Source: Apostichopus japonicus (lineage: Eukaryota; Echinodermata; Holothuroidea; Aspidochirotida; Stichopodidae). Taken from it: a stretch of 64,000 nucleotides of DNA. The notes under the pieces are model-generated. The model ran no database searches and was not told where the DNA came from. It saw only the letters and a list, made by a program, of their open reading frames with translations. The stretch covers positions 994,001-1,058,000 of the forward strand of contig NC_092566.1 of NCBI RefSeq assembly GCF_037975245.1, written 5' to 3'. Of this stretch, positions 40,301-52,272 are shown one piece after another (within the stretch, counting starts at the first letter, position 1; every line of letters begins with the position of its first letter). The position numbers were made by a program, and so were the translations under genes.

Positions 40301-40560
40301 AATATTGCTATAGCAAAGTGTAGTTTTTAGATTGCATTCGTGCACATACTCTCAAACCAAATAGACAAGAAAGAAAAAACTTCGTTATGTCGTTTAAAGT
40401 CTTGTAAGGTTTTCAATATTCTATGCACCTGAGTCATCGCAAGGTCTGCGAACTCGCTACAGTTTATCCATTAAAGCCTACCATGGTAGGTATAATACCC
40501 AGAACCTTAGCTATGAGTTTACCACACCTTCCAAAGATTGCCATCTAAAGCCTGCCCTCT
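37360..40560. other. Intergenic between SIAE 5' end and the DegT-like gene
   Basis: It contains CCTAGG motifs near 37470-37535, a diverged repeat at 38190-38290 (AAAGGTCATTTGAGGTCA) and, from about 38860 to 39800, copies of a repeat with TTATAAAATCCTTCATT and TTCAGGCC blocks (39330, 39535, 39670). No coding exon was recognised. Confidence 0.55.
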
Positions 40561-40910
40561 ACATTTTTCTCCCAGTCCGTTATCTATAGCCGGCAATATA
40601 CTGTCCTAGTTTTCCCCGTCAAAGTGATGTTACCATTTTTTCTTCTCCTAATTTACCAAATTTTTAGGGAAGTGTAAATTTCTAAACGTGAGATTATAAA
40701 ATGAAGAATGTTTAGATGCAACTTGCAAGGCCTCAGAGGTGCCATTTCCGGCAATCTGAGAGGCATATTTTGCCCCCCCAAAAATCTTGTACGCTACGCA
40801 CCAACCGATGGTGGCGCTCCGCTTAGATAGCGTCACGGGAAATTTCGGGCACAAAAGTTTCTGCCCCCCCCTCCCCCAAACCGAAATGGTCCCGTACGCC
40901 TATGCCCGCT
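40560..40910 (-). mobile_element. hAT-like element fragment
   Basis: Read on the minus strand it starts CATAGGCGTACGGGACC at about 40904 and carries CTAAGCGGAGCGCCACCAT and GCGTAGCGTAC. The same block occurs on the plus strand inside the hAT-like element at 45689-46483. The far end was not defined. Confidence 0.5.
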
Positions 40911-40940
40911 CTGCTCGGCCATCTATAGAAATACACGGTA

Positions 40941-43900
40941 TTACTCATTTGGTTGTGTTTTGTTTTGCGGTGGAGATGAGGACCGTACTGTGACGGTCGG
41001 AGAGAAAGACACTTGTTTCTTTTTGATCTGCTTCGCTGGTTTGTTTAAGATTGGACCGTATGGACCATAAATGGTCAAACTGGATTTATATTTCCTTAAA
41101 ATTGCCAATTTATTCAAAACAATTTCGACCGCTAAACAGATTTCATCTAAGTAGTACTGTGTCACGTGCTTGTGAATTGGTAAGTAGATGATTCGCTCAG
41201 TGATGTCAAGTGATTCATCGGGCGGGTAATCGGTGTAGTTTAGTCCAAAGAGGAGAGGATCTTGGTGGAGTTCGCCGTCCTCCAATGTAAATTCCCACTG
41301 GCTGTGGGCTATAACATGGAGGTCCACCACTGATCTTACAGCATTCACACCTAGTTTGTTGAGATGTTTGATAACTTCATCGGGTTCATCCTGTAGTGGA
41401 AAAAAATACCGAAATCTTACTGGGTAATTTGAGCAACTTTATAGTAACTACGAACACATATACAACATGGTGGTGTACTAAGCATGATAGGACTGTGGCG
41501 TCGCTACAGAGGTTGATGCATAGGATATCTCCCTCTAGATGTAACACTATTATCCGCCGTGCAACCCCCCTTCCCCGCTCGCTTTTGTCATGAGAAAGAG
41601 GCTAATTCGTAGTTTCTGTAGCAATTAGGTACGGAAGACTATTGGCGGTAGAGGGCGTATGTATACTCACGACCAGTATCGGAAAGAGCCAGAACCCCCT
41701 CTTCTTAGCCTTGGTGCCGATTTGTCCAGCTGTGGGTGGCAATCTTTCACAAACGTATTTGCAAACCAACCTCGTTTCATCCAGAATAGCACGATCGAAG
41801 TTTTTAAACCTAAACACGAAAAGAAAGAACAACACGGAAGCGTTGAAATAAATGCAGCGATTTAAATGATAAGAATAAGGCAATTCAATAAATCTTACAA
41901 ATGTCTCAATTATGTGTAAATAAGTGAACAGTGTAGGGTCAAAACAGGTATAGAAAATGGATACATACTCTAGTCATTGAGAGAGTTGACAGTATTGAAT
42001 TGCGCGTAGTTCGGCTTAATTATATTTATAAAATAAATATATATACCATTATTAACTGAATTCATGCTGAATAAATTAGTTACACTATTTACTAAAAGGT
42101 CACAAGTCTTGAACATAAACTTGGACAAATTTGCCCTGAAGCCAGATGACAAATACTGATACTTTTATTTAGCATATATAAATCACTTGTATTGTGGGTA
42201 AGCACCCAAACCGCTGTACCATCTCTCTTCGGGAACAAATATTGGTTACAAGCGCCGTCCACGTCCGTATCAATTAATTCCAGTGTTATGGTAGCATACG
42301 CCCATTAAAATCCCCATTGACTTACACACTAAATCACAAAAGTAATGCCTTCTCTAAGCCTAGATAGAAGTTTTCACTTGCTAAGCGCTACCCATCACTG
42401 GATAGCTGACAAGTTGGCCTTTCATGGCACCATCAATTTTCCATACCATGACCGTGAAAAATTTTTGCTACGAGAGCCGGAACTTTTCATCACTTGTAAA
42501 CAAACCTCTTCACTCGGCCGTAAACAATCTTCGTCCGCTGCTCCTGAGAGGGCTAAACTGGTCTAAAATAGCCTCAATTTTACCCAATTTTTTAACCACA
42601 TGTGCTTCTGTTCATGCTCTTTAACATCCAAGCCACAAAAAAGCTCATCCTAATTGATAACATAGCAAAAAAGTTGTTCTCCTGCTCCTAATTGGCACTT
42701 TTCCTGAAGGAGAACATTTGCCGCGGATTGATATAGACGCTAATAGGAGTATGCCACCTTATACATATGTACTTTACCTGTTTGCAAGGAGAGTTAATAA
42801 AGATGTCGGCGGTTGCTCTCTCAATTTTCGGATCAACATTCTGCTTCTCTCAGTTATCAGAAACGCTTTGACCTCACCCATGACGTTGAAACCTAAAATA
42901 TGACCGAAATATGTCGTGAATCGGATCGCTAATTTTCTTCTTAACATAGTGCCTACTATAAATGTTTTCAATGCTAGCTTAACGAAGTCCAATTCTCTTT
43001 GTATCGGATATGAATCATGGAGCTTCCTCATACTATTGTATAGCATATTGTCTTTAACTCTGATAATAGCTCCACTGAAGGCCGTACACGCTCGAACAAC
43101 ATCAAAATCATAGAATACCAAATCTGATTCTGGATTTCCTTTGCTATCCGGACCATCGTAACATTGGGAGCAATCCTCGATCACGTGCATACCGTGGCTA
43201 TGGGCAAGTTCAATCGCGTCATCGAGATCCGCCATATTTCCGAATAAGTGGGTAAAGAAAATGGCGACCGTGTTCTCCGTAATGAGCCTGCCGAGCGTCC
43301 CGGTATCGGCGGAGAGAGTAAACCGATCCAAATCTAGAGGAACCACTTTCAGGCCGTGGTGTACAATAATTCTGGCAACGTCGGGGACATTTATAGCAGT
43401 CATAACAATTTCACTATTTGGTGGATATTTCTGCACCCTTAGGAAAAGGTCCAATGCGGTCTTTACAGATAAACACGTGATCACCTGTTGTGACGTCGCT
43501 TTTGTCCAAGCTTCTTGGATTTCGTTTAACAGGTGTTCTCTTTGTTTTGATCTCTCTTCAACGTCGAGACGGCGTTGTTCTCGATACGAAGCCACGACAC
43601 ATTTGATATCTTCGAAGTCAGCGTCTGAAATGGAGAGAAAAACGCTACGGTGTGTCAGGATCACTTAACATTCATGTAGACGGCGGTGGGGCCCCGCCAA
43701 CCCCACCCACCCCACTCCCCCACGGGAGAATGGAATATGTTGCTCTTTGGAGTGCTGATGATCAGTTTGGTTTACTCCCCACCATTATGCGCGGTGCCTC
43801 CACCAGGAGGCCCTATATACCTAATGACACTTTACAAATTTTCTGTCTTGTTATTTTGCCAAACCTGCGGTTCTTGGAGCGACTCAGACATTTCTCAATC

Positions 43901-44857
43901 GTTCGTTAAAGTAGTTACAGTGACTGGGTGGTTGGAACAGTTCAATTGGTGGAGAGGGTGGAGATTGGGTGCCCCAGAAGGCATGAGTTAAGTGAGGGGG
44001 TCGTTTAGTAAGATCTACATTTTCACGAACTACTATCTAGACCATCATTGTATTCTTTCGTTTCTTTAATAGAGACTAATTGTTGAATGCAAACTGTAGG
44101 GGAATAGTTACGGTGTATGCTTATATGTATTTATATACAGTGGTGTGCCGATCGTCAGTGGGGAATGAAAATGCTTCAGTCGGGGGATTTTTTTGCAATA
44201 AGCCGGGGAAGAATTGGACCACTACTACGGGTCCCCCCTCCCCACCCCCTGCTCCATGCACTCAACCGCACATAAAGGATTTTTCAGTTTACTTATTATT
44301 TTATCAGCAAAACCGTGCGTTTATAGAGTTTCTTACATAGCCCTAAATTTTAGGCTAAATATGCCTTTGAATGTAGTATCCGACGTCTACAGTAATATCT
44401 TTCTGAGGGAGGATCATCAGTCCCCCCCCCCCCCTTCTGTATAGGATTCGGTTTCAATGACTGCAAGGCATGTCCCCTCTTATAAAATCCTTCATTCGCC
44501 TCTGACCATTCCATAAAGCGTCTGACCCTATACCTAAATCAGTCGGAAGGGGAAGGGGGGGGGGTGCATCCCCTCTCCCAACCTTTGAAACTATATGCAC
44601 ACCACTCTGATGTGTATATATATCTTACCTATATACAAGCACGTATATGGTACGGGTTCCACGTCTCTGTTACTTACGAATCTGCGCACACGACAAAATA
44701 TTTTACAGAAAACAAAACAAGCCACAACAGCAATCAACAGTAGTTTGTATTTAACGAACACCTCCAGTATGACCTCTTCTGGGTGTGGCGTAACACCCTC
44801 ATTCTCCCCTTCTTCAAGACCCATCACGATCAATTGATTTGTTTCCACAGCGACCAT
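40941..44857 (-). CDS. Membrane-anchored DegT/DnrJ/EryC1/StrS-type PLP aminotransferase-like protein
   Basis: Four exons join in phase: 44629-44857, 42778-43624, 41671-41809 and 40941-41390, giving 554 residues. Residues about 34-52 form a single hydrophobic segment (LLLIAVVACFVFC) followed by basic residues. The body follows the sugar-aminotransferase (AHBA_syn) order: a glycosyl-acceptor-like small loop around CLSVKTALDLFL, then EIVMTAINVPD, KVVPLDLDRFTLSAD, THLFGNMADLDDAI and HVIEDCSQCYDGP, with the PLP-ring Asp expected at 227. In related proteins the next block, S/F-x-x-x-K-T-x-T-A, carries the Schiff-base lysine; here it reads FDVVRACTAFSGA, so Arg254 stands at that place. Exon 3 ends in FWLFPILV, and exon 4 has YLPIHKHVTQYYLDEI, both typical of the C-terminal part. 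The last 45 or so residues are basic and Ser/Pro rich. The alignment is from memory of the family, and the function is unknown; it may be a non-catalytic relative. Confidence 0.85.
44136..44609. mobile_element. Repeat with short inverted ends in DegT-like gene intron 1
   Basis: AGTGGTGTGC on the left and GCACACCACT on the right bracket about 470 bp. The internal block TTATAAAATCCTTCATTCG with CCTCTGACC is shared with 39330-39720. No clear target duplication. It ends only 20 bp from exon 1. Confidence 0.5.
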
Positions 44858-45688
44858 TATCGTTAAACAAAAATGTTTTGAAAAGACAGCATACGGCGAA
44901 GAATTGCTCAGAAAATTCCACACATCTTGGATAGGTAAAGCAACATGTATAAATATTAATAGTTCAGATCTGCGTTAGCTATTAGCACAACCAACCCGTT
45001 ATGGAATTCTGTAGCCCGATACCGCGTTATACGGTTACAGTATCACAAGAATGAAAAATCCGTAGGGCTGTAATACAAACAGCGGTTGTGTAGCTTTCTA
45101 TCTGAATTGAAAAATAAAAATGCTGGTTTGTGCAATCAACGTTATACTAATTTTATTGCTCTCGGGCCATGTTGCCAACGGAATCAGGTGATTACACTCA
45201 TGTCTTCGGTAATGCGCATGTCCGTTACACTTAATCCAGGGGCGCCTGAAGGAGGCCGTGATAGGTCAATTAATCGGATGGGTCTCATTGAAGGACCTAA
45301 AATGATCCGTTATCGATATGTGTTCTGGGGTGGGCTTAGATAATCAACATACTTGGTCGGTTCTATTTGAATAAGTATTCAGTTGTGCTTTCACGGGTAG
45401 AACACTCAAGGGACGAAAGTAATGCTTGCATGTGCTACACTTTTATCATCACGATGAACATGAATCTTTTACAGGGGGAGGAGGTAGGACGTGTTTCCTA
45501 TCCCCCTAAGTTTTCCCGCGATGTGCATTTTAAACAGGGGAATTTTTGCACTTTCGAAATTTTTCCCCCCACCAAACTGTTTGCTTGCCCCTCCCCCAAC
45601 CATTACTTGGGAATTCTGGTGCCGCTCCTGTCAGCATGTAGTGTGTTCCAGACTGTTTGTCGGCAACGAGAGGCATGTTGACGACAAC

Positions 45689-46483
45689 CATGGGCGTCAG
45701 CAGGTTTCAGAAAGTGAGGGGGACACTATACTATCTAAGCGGAGCGCCACCATTGGTTGGCGCGTAGCGTACCAGAAAATTTTGGGTACATAAGACCCCC
45801 TAGATCGCAGGAGACGGCCTTCCTGAGTCGTTTTTAGTTACATCAGAACCAGATCTGTGAGGAGAAATTTTGTCTCACAAAACTAAATTCCGACAGAAAG
45901 TACTGGTAGAAAGATGCCGTTCTGACACCAAGGGAGACGAATTACACAGCGTCCATCTCAAACGAAATATTTTCGGTAGTTTGGTATCATATAATACCCT
46001 GCATACAGGCAGAATACTGTCTGTAGGGCCTAAAATATATGATATTACCTTCCTGGTGGGGTCTTCGACTTGTTTTCAAGTTGACTTGCGTCGTTTTCTC
46101 TGATTCACAGTGTAGGGCAAGGGGAATTCCATTTCTGGCGATAGGGGTGCTTCCACAAAACACTCTAAAACATCGTTCAAACATCGCACAAACTTTTATC
46201 AGAGGTCTCGGACGAAGCGGGGAGGGTGAATATCGGAGGAAGGGGGATAAAGGGCCAAGCACTGTTCTAATTTCCAGTGCAATTTATTGATAATGATTCT
46301 TAAGTTAGATTCTACTTGAATCAGCTCAGCAATTGTGATAGAAAATCGCGCATATGCATGTGATTTTTTAATAACTGCTCTGAAAAGTGGGGGGGGGGGG
46401 GGACAAATGATATGATATCCCCTCCACTTTTGAAAGTGGGGGGGGGACATGTCCCCCCCGTCCCCCACCTGTTGACGCCCATG
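45689..46483. mobile_element. Non-autonomous hAT-like transposon, 795 bp, 8-bp target duplication
   Basis: The ends are CATGGGCGTCAGCAGG and CCTGTTGACGCCCATG, an imperfect inverted pair. ACGACAAC stands on both sides (45681-45688 and 46484-46491). Eight-base duplications and such ends are typical of hAT. The interior has no transposase frame and is rich in poly-G and poly-C near the right end. Confidence 0.85.
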
Positions 46484-46491
46484 ACGACAAC

Positions 46492-48410
46492 ATAAAACTG
46501 CCCAGTTTTAACAAATGCAACCATTCACGGGGATATAGTTTTGCGCATGACCTAAAACGAGCAACGGTACGTAGTTATAGAAAACAGTCGTTCACTGTGT
46601 GCGGCATTGGGCGCTCGTCAAATCAGTCTTCGAGGGTCAGTTGTTGCACAATGGGAATTGATAGCAACTATCGAAACATTGGTCACGAAAGTAGAGTTGA
46701 GGAGTGTTCACAGATGTGTAGAGGGCCAGGTGGGCCTTAAGTATTTTCCCGGGCCTGTATCCCCCTAGTCACCCCCTTCCCTCCCTCCCCTCTCTCTCTC
46801 ATATAGCCTGGTCGTTCATTTGAGGCTGTATGCGGTTGTAAGGTACAAATGGATTCCTAAGTCATTCTAAGGACCAGCAAAAGCTGTACATTGATATTAA
46901 AGCCTCGGATGTAAAATGCTATTTACTATTAATGGGGAGGGGGGGGGGGGTAATACTGAGGTGAGTTTAAGCTGTAAATTCATCGACAAATGACAACACC
47001 GCCCCCCCCCCTCCCCACACACTCTTTCGACTATCAAATCTTTTCTTGAATTCAAAATGAAAAAGAACGCATGATTAAAATACGACAAGTAGTTATATAT
47101 GGTAGTAATGGTTTATCACGTATCCATATACTTTATTACATCCATGCATTACGTACGTGTTTTCTTTTCTTTATTTTATCTTTTTTAATGAAGGAAATGA
47201 ATTCCATATATACCACTCTTACCTTCTAGCATAAAAAGTTGATACTGGATGGACTTTTTAAATGTCTTGAAGAACAATCTGCTGTTTTAAAACGTTATAG
47301 CAATATATACAGCTACATAGCTAACAAACATATGCAGCTTCCGTGACCACGTTCACATCAAAGCAACAGAACAATGCTACTACATTTGCAGGATAAATGG
47401 CTGAAATATTTCAAATTCTTTCAATACATCATTCCAAAACACTATGATAATCTTACATTAGAAATTGACATTTTAAAACATCGGAACATCCAAAACTTCC
47501 CTGCCTAATTGGTACATTAAACTAACAGTCGTCACTAACTTCCACCACATTGAAGAGAGCCATTTTCTTTTTTTGCTTAAATGCAGCAAAAATAGAGAAA
47601 GAAAAAGAGCAGTATACAGGCAAAGTATGACGAGTTTATTCAAGTTTGAATTAAACAATATTTAATCTGGTTCCATTAATGAGATTTTACTGACGGAAAT
47701 CGATTAATTTTATTCGTGATGAGCATTATCCAATAATCTGTAATTATAAGTCAAACATGATCTATACATCAATTTGCATTCTTATTAATCTTTCATTTTA
47801 AATTCAGAGAAAGGTTGGTTATTTTATCTTGGATTAGACACCCAAATTTAAAGACTACCAGTAAAATGGTAATGTTCACTCTTTCAGTCAGTAAATTAAT
47901 AGAAAAGTACAACATTCTACGACACTGACGTGACCTGAGAGGTTTTAGCTTTCGCTATCAATTTGCGGATTATGAAAAGAAAAAAAAAAGAGAAAAAACC
48001 CAGGAAATGGTTTTTAGTTGACAGAAAGGGTAAAGGTATGATATTGAAGGGCATGAGGCAAAAATAAAAAATAAAATAAACGACACTAAAGTAACCAAAT
48101 ACTTCAACAAAAAATTAAAATATTGAATATAAATCAAGTATATATACAAATTTCCGAGTTGCTATTTTATGAATGAATCTGTTGACAAAACAGCAACTTA
48201 AAACAAACAAACATAAGAACACTAGGAGATAACTAAATACGCACGCACAGACAGACAGATACACAGTTTGGCATGTTATCCAGAAAGACAAGTGGTGACA
48301 GAATTGTTGCAGCAGTACTAAATGTTAAATGAAATGTTAGAGTTGGGAGAGGTTTGGGGTGGAACTTTAATATCCCTTTTTTCTTTCTGTTTTGCCTGTG
48401 GCGATAAATT
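46492..48410. other. Intergenic, no gene seen
   Basis: Short G-rich and C-rich tracts (46925-46940, 47000-47012) and AT-rich sequence. No exon, RNA gene or mobile element recognised. Confidence 0.5.
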
Positions 48411-48414
48411 CTAG

Positions 48415-48893
48415 CATTATGTTGTATACGGAATGAACCCTCCTTCTGTATATAACCAGCTGTGTTGTAAACAGCATTATGTTGTATTCGGTATGTACCC
48501 TCCTGCTGTATATATCCAGCTGTGTTGTAAACAGCATTATGTTGTATTCGGTATGTACCCTCCTGCTGTATATAACCAGCTGTGTTGTAAACAGCATTAT
48601 GTTGTATTCGGTATGTACCCTCCTGCTGTATATAACCAGCTGTGTTGTAAACAGCATTATGTTGTATTCGGTATGTACCCTCCTGCTGTATATAACCAGC
48701 TGTGTTGTAAACAGCATTATGTTGTATATGGTATGCACCTTCCTTCTGTATATAACCAGCTGTGTTGTAAACAGCATTATGTTGTATATGGTATGCACCT
48801 TCCTTCTGTACATAACCAGCTGTGTTGTAAACAGCATTATGTTGTATACGGTATGTACCCTCCCTCTGTACATAACCAGCTGTATTGTGAGGA
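48415..48893. repeat. 60-bp tandem repeat, eight copies
   Basis: An exact 60-bp period. The unit contains ATTATGTTGTATTCGGTATG, then TACCCTCCTGCTGTATAT, then CCAGCTGTGTTGTAAACAG. Because 60 is a multiple of three, several frames stay open on both strands; they are not taken as genes. Confidence 0.96.
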
Positions 48894-48917
48894 TTCATCA
48901 AACAGTTTTACTGACGA

Positions 48918-49088
48918 ATGAGGTCTCAAGAGACCCTCAATTTTTCAAGGGACACCTCTTTCTTGGATAAAGTTTCAAATATATCAACATGTCACGCTGT
49001 GAAGGATATGATTGGTGGAGACAAAAGACTGACAGAAGCAGAAATATTTATTCTTGAGAAACGTTTTGAGCAAATAGCTAATGCTGTA
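48918..49088 (+). CDS. Weak candidate exon, unknown product
   Basis: An open frame reads FLDKVSNIS, then GGDKRLTEAEIFILEKRFEQ, and meets a good donor (AATGCT then GTAAGTAAC) at 49089. The amphipathic, charged sequence looks more like protein than its neighbours, but no family was recognised and no partner exons were found. Confidence 0.15.
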
Positions 49089-50017
49089 AGTAACGAGTGG
49101 AATCTAACCTCACCGTACCTGCCTTATTTTGAATTTAGTATGATAATTAAAATATTAATTGTATGAAATAAACCAAATGTTTCAAATTCTTTATACAATA
49201 TTTGGTTAGAGCAATGAATGGTGTATATATAAAATAAATGGAAACTTCTCTGAGTACATATGTCTATTTCTAATGGCAAAGTCACAAAGCAAGAATTTTT
49301 TATTTATGCATATGATGATTAAAAACAAAGCTGTCAAGAATATTTCATAGGGTATTAGTAATACATTTAACCTAAAAAATATCATATCCATTAATGGATT
49401 CAATAACCTATTTAACATGAAGCACAGACAAATACTGTTCTTAATATCAAGTCAAATTTAAGAAATTTCATAAGACAGACTATCTGACAAGTCCCTAGCA
49501 CTGACAACAATTGTAAAGTTAAGGACCAAGATACGAGAAGAGATGTAAACAAAAGTCAATCAATTATCGTAAATATTATTAATCAAAGCAAAATGTGACC
49601 CTGCATAGATCCTGTGAGATAATGGAAACATTGCAGCTGTCCCAAATGTAACACTGTCTCATAACCTCCAACACTTCCCCTACCATTTACCATTTACCAC
49701 TTCCCCACCCCCCCTACCCTATCCCCCACCTAAAATGAGAAAAGTAAAAGTAAAAGTAGTACTGAGCCTTTAATACTTTAAATAATGCAAGTTCTAAATG
49801 ACCGTATTCCTATTTGTGGAGGGAATGAGGACCAGACTTTACCCCAGTAGGGCAGATAGTCTCTATTTGTATATGAACATGTCTGATACTGAATGTGTGG
49901 GTCTGTTCAACCTCTCTAGAATCTTCTACAATTTTGGTGGTCGTTTTATTCTTCAGATGACTGTTTTCTTGGTTATTGCATAATTATTAAAGTCAAGGAA
50001 GATGGGAGCCAATAAAC

Positions 50018-51640
50018 AATACACTGTACTAGGTATTATCTCAATATAGCAATCATGCAATACTTCTACCATGTACTGTACTAGATATTATCTCAATATA
50101 GCAATCATGCAATACTTCTACCATGTACTGTACTAGGTATTATCTCAATATAGCAATCATGCAATACTTCTACCATGTACTGTACTAGGTATTATCTCAA
50201 TATAGCAATCATGCAATACTTCTACCATGTACTGTACTAGGTATTATCTCAATATAGCAATCATGCAATACTTCTACCATGTACTGTACTAGGTATTATC
50301 TCAATATAGCAATCATGCAATACTTCTACCATGTACTGTACTAGGTATTATCTCAATATAGCAATCATGCAATACTTCTACCATGTACTGTACTAGGTAT
50401 TATCTCAATATAGCAATCATGCAATTCTTCTACCATGTACTGTACTAGGTATTATCTCAATATAACACTCCTGCAATACTTCTACCATGTACTGTACTAG
50501 GTATTATCTCAATATAACACTCCTGCAATTCTTCTACCATGTACTGTACTAGGTATTATCTCAATATAGCAATCATGCAATTCTTCTACCATGTACTGTA
50601 CTAGGTATTATCTCAATATAGCAATCATGCAATACTTCTACCATGTACTGTACTAGGTATTATCTCAATATAGCAATCATGCAATTCTTCTACCATGTAC
50701 TGTACTAGGTATTATCTCAATATAACACTCCTGCAATACTTCTACCATGTACTGTACTAGGTATTATCTCAATATAACACTCCTGCAATTCTTCTACCAT
50801 GTACTGTACTAGGTATTATCTCAATATAGCAATCATGCAATTCTTCTACCATGTACTGTACTAGGTATTATCTCAATATAGCAATCATGCAATTCTTCTA
50901 CCATGTACTGTACTAGGTATTATCTCAATATAACACTCCTGCAATACTTCTACCATGTACTGTACTAGGTATTATCTCAATATAGCAATCATGCAATTCT
51001 TCTACCATGTACTGTACTAGGTATTATCTCAATATAGCAATCATGCAATTCTTCTACCATGTACTGTACTAGGTATTATCTCAATATAACACTCCTGCAA
51101 TACTTCTACCATGTACTGTACTAGGTATTATCTCAATATAGCAATCATGCAATTCTTCTACCATGTACTGTACTAGGTATTATCTCAATATAGCAATCAT
51201 GCAATTCTTCTACCATGTACTGTACTAGGTATTATCTCAATATAACACTCCTGCAATACTTCTACCATGTACTGTACTAGGTATTATCTCAATATAACAC
51301 TCCTGCAATACTTCTACCATGTACTGTACAAGGTCTTATCTCAATATAACACTCCTGCAATACTTCTACCATGTACTATACTAGGTCTTATCTCAATATA
51401 ACACTCCCACAATTCTTCTACCATGTACTGTACTAGGTCTTATCTCAATATAACACTCCTGCAATACTTCTACCATGTACTATACTAGGTCTTATCTCAA
51501 TATAACACTCCTGCAATACTTCTACCATGTACTATACTAGGTCTTATCTCAATATAACACTCCCACAATTCTTCTACCATGTACTGTACTAGGTCTTATC
51601 TCAATATAACACTCCTGCAATACTTCTATCATGTATTCCA
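50018..51640. repeat. 52-bp tandem repeat, about 31 copies
   Basis: The unit is TACTGTACTAGGTATTATCT followed by CAATATAGCAATCATGCAAT and ACTTCTACCATG. Two main variants (AGCAATCATG or AACACTCCTG) and two sub-variants (AATAC or AATTC) alternate in an ordered way. Intergenic, downstream of the ZDHHC stop. Confidence 0.97.
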
Positions 51641-52272
51641 TTGCTACTGGAACATCAAAGGTATTTCTTGCCAACGTAAATAATCGCTTAAGTTATTATG
51701 TTCATGTAACTGTGTATAAAACAGTTTAAACAGTCTACTACTCTTGCACACTGATGAAGGTTTTTCACATAACCAGGGAATAATTAATCACTTTACAGTT
51801 AAATGATACAATGATCAAATAACAAAGTTAAAAAGAAAAAAAAACAATTCTGCAAATGTTAATTGCAGACATCTACATATTTGAGCATTCTGTCAACAAA
51901 TGTTGAATTGTTAAGTATGTGAAAAGGCAGTCACTTGTTTGTACAGGGCTAAATTATCACATGTATAATAAACTTTCCATATTCTGTGAGCAAACATGTC
52001 AGCAAGTTGAGATATTCATGGGTTTTGCTCAGTTACTCACTAATGGCAACGTTAAGGTGCAGCTGTCAAAAATCTTGATATCTGTTTCGGCAATTTTACT
52101 GAAATTTTATCATTTTGCTGCAAAATGCCCAAATGATGACATTCCATTTATGAGCTATAATTATGGAAAGATCTTAACATTTTGATTGCACCTCAACGCT
52201 TCTGTAACTTCCTGATATTTTTAATCTTTTCTTATTGTTTCCACTATTTCTCCACAATCCAGAGTAAACAAT

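Noticed and set aside
42916-43668. Plus-strand frames of 65-135 codons
   Set aside because: Antisense shadows of the large DegT-like exon.
48233-48970. Repeat protein on either strand
   Set aside because: The 60-bp unit is a multiple of three, so frames are open by construction on both strands.
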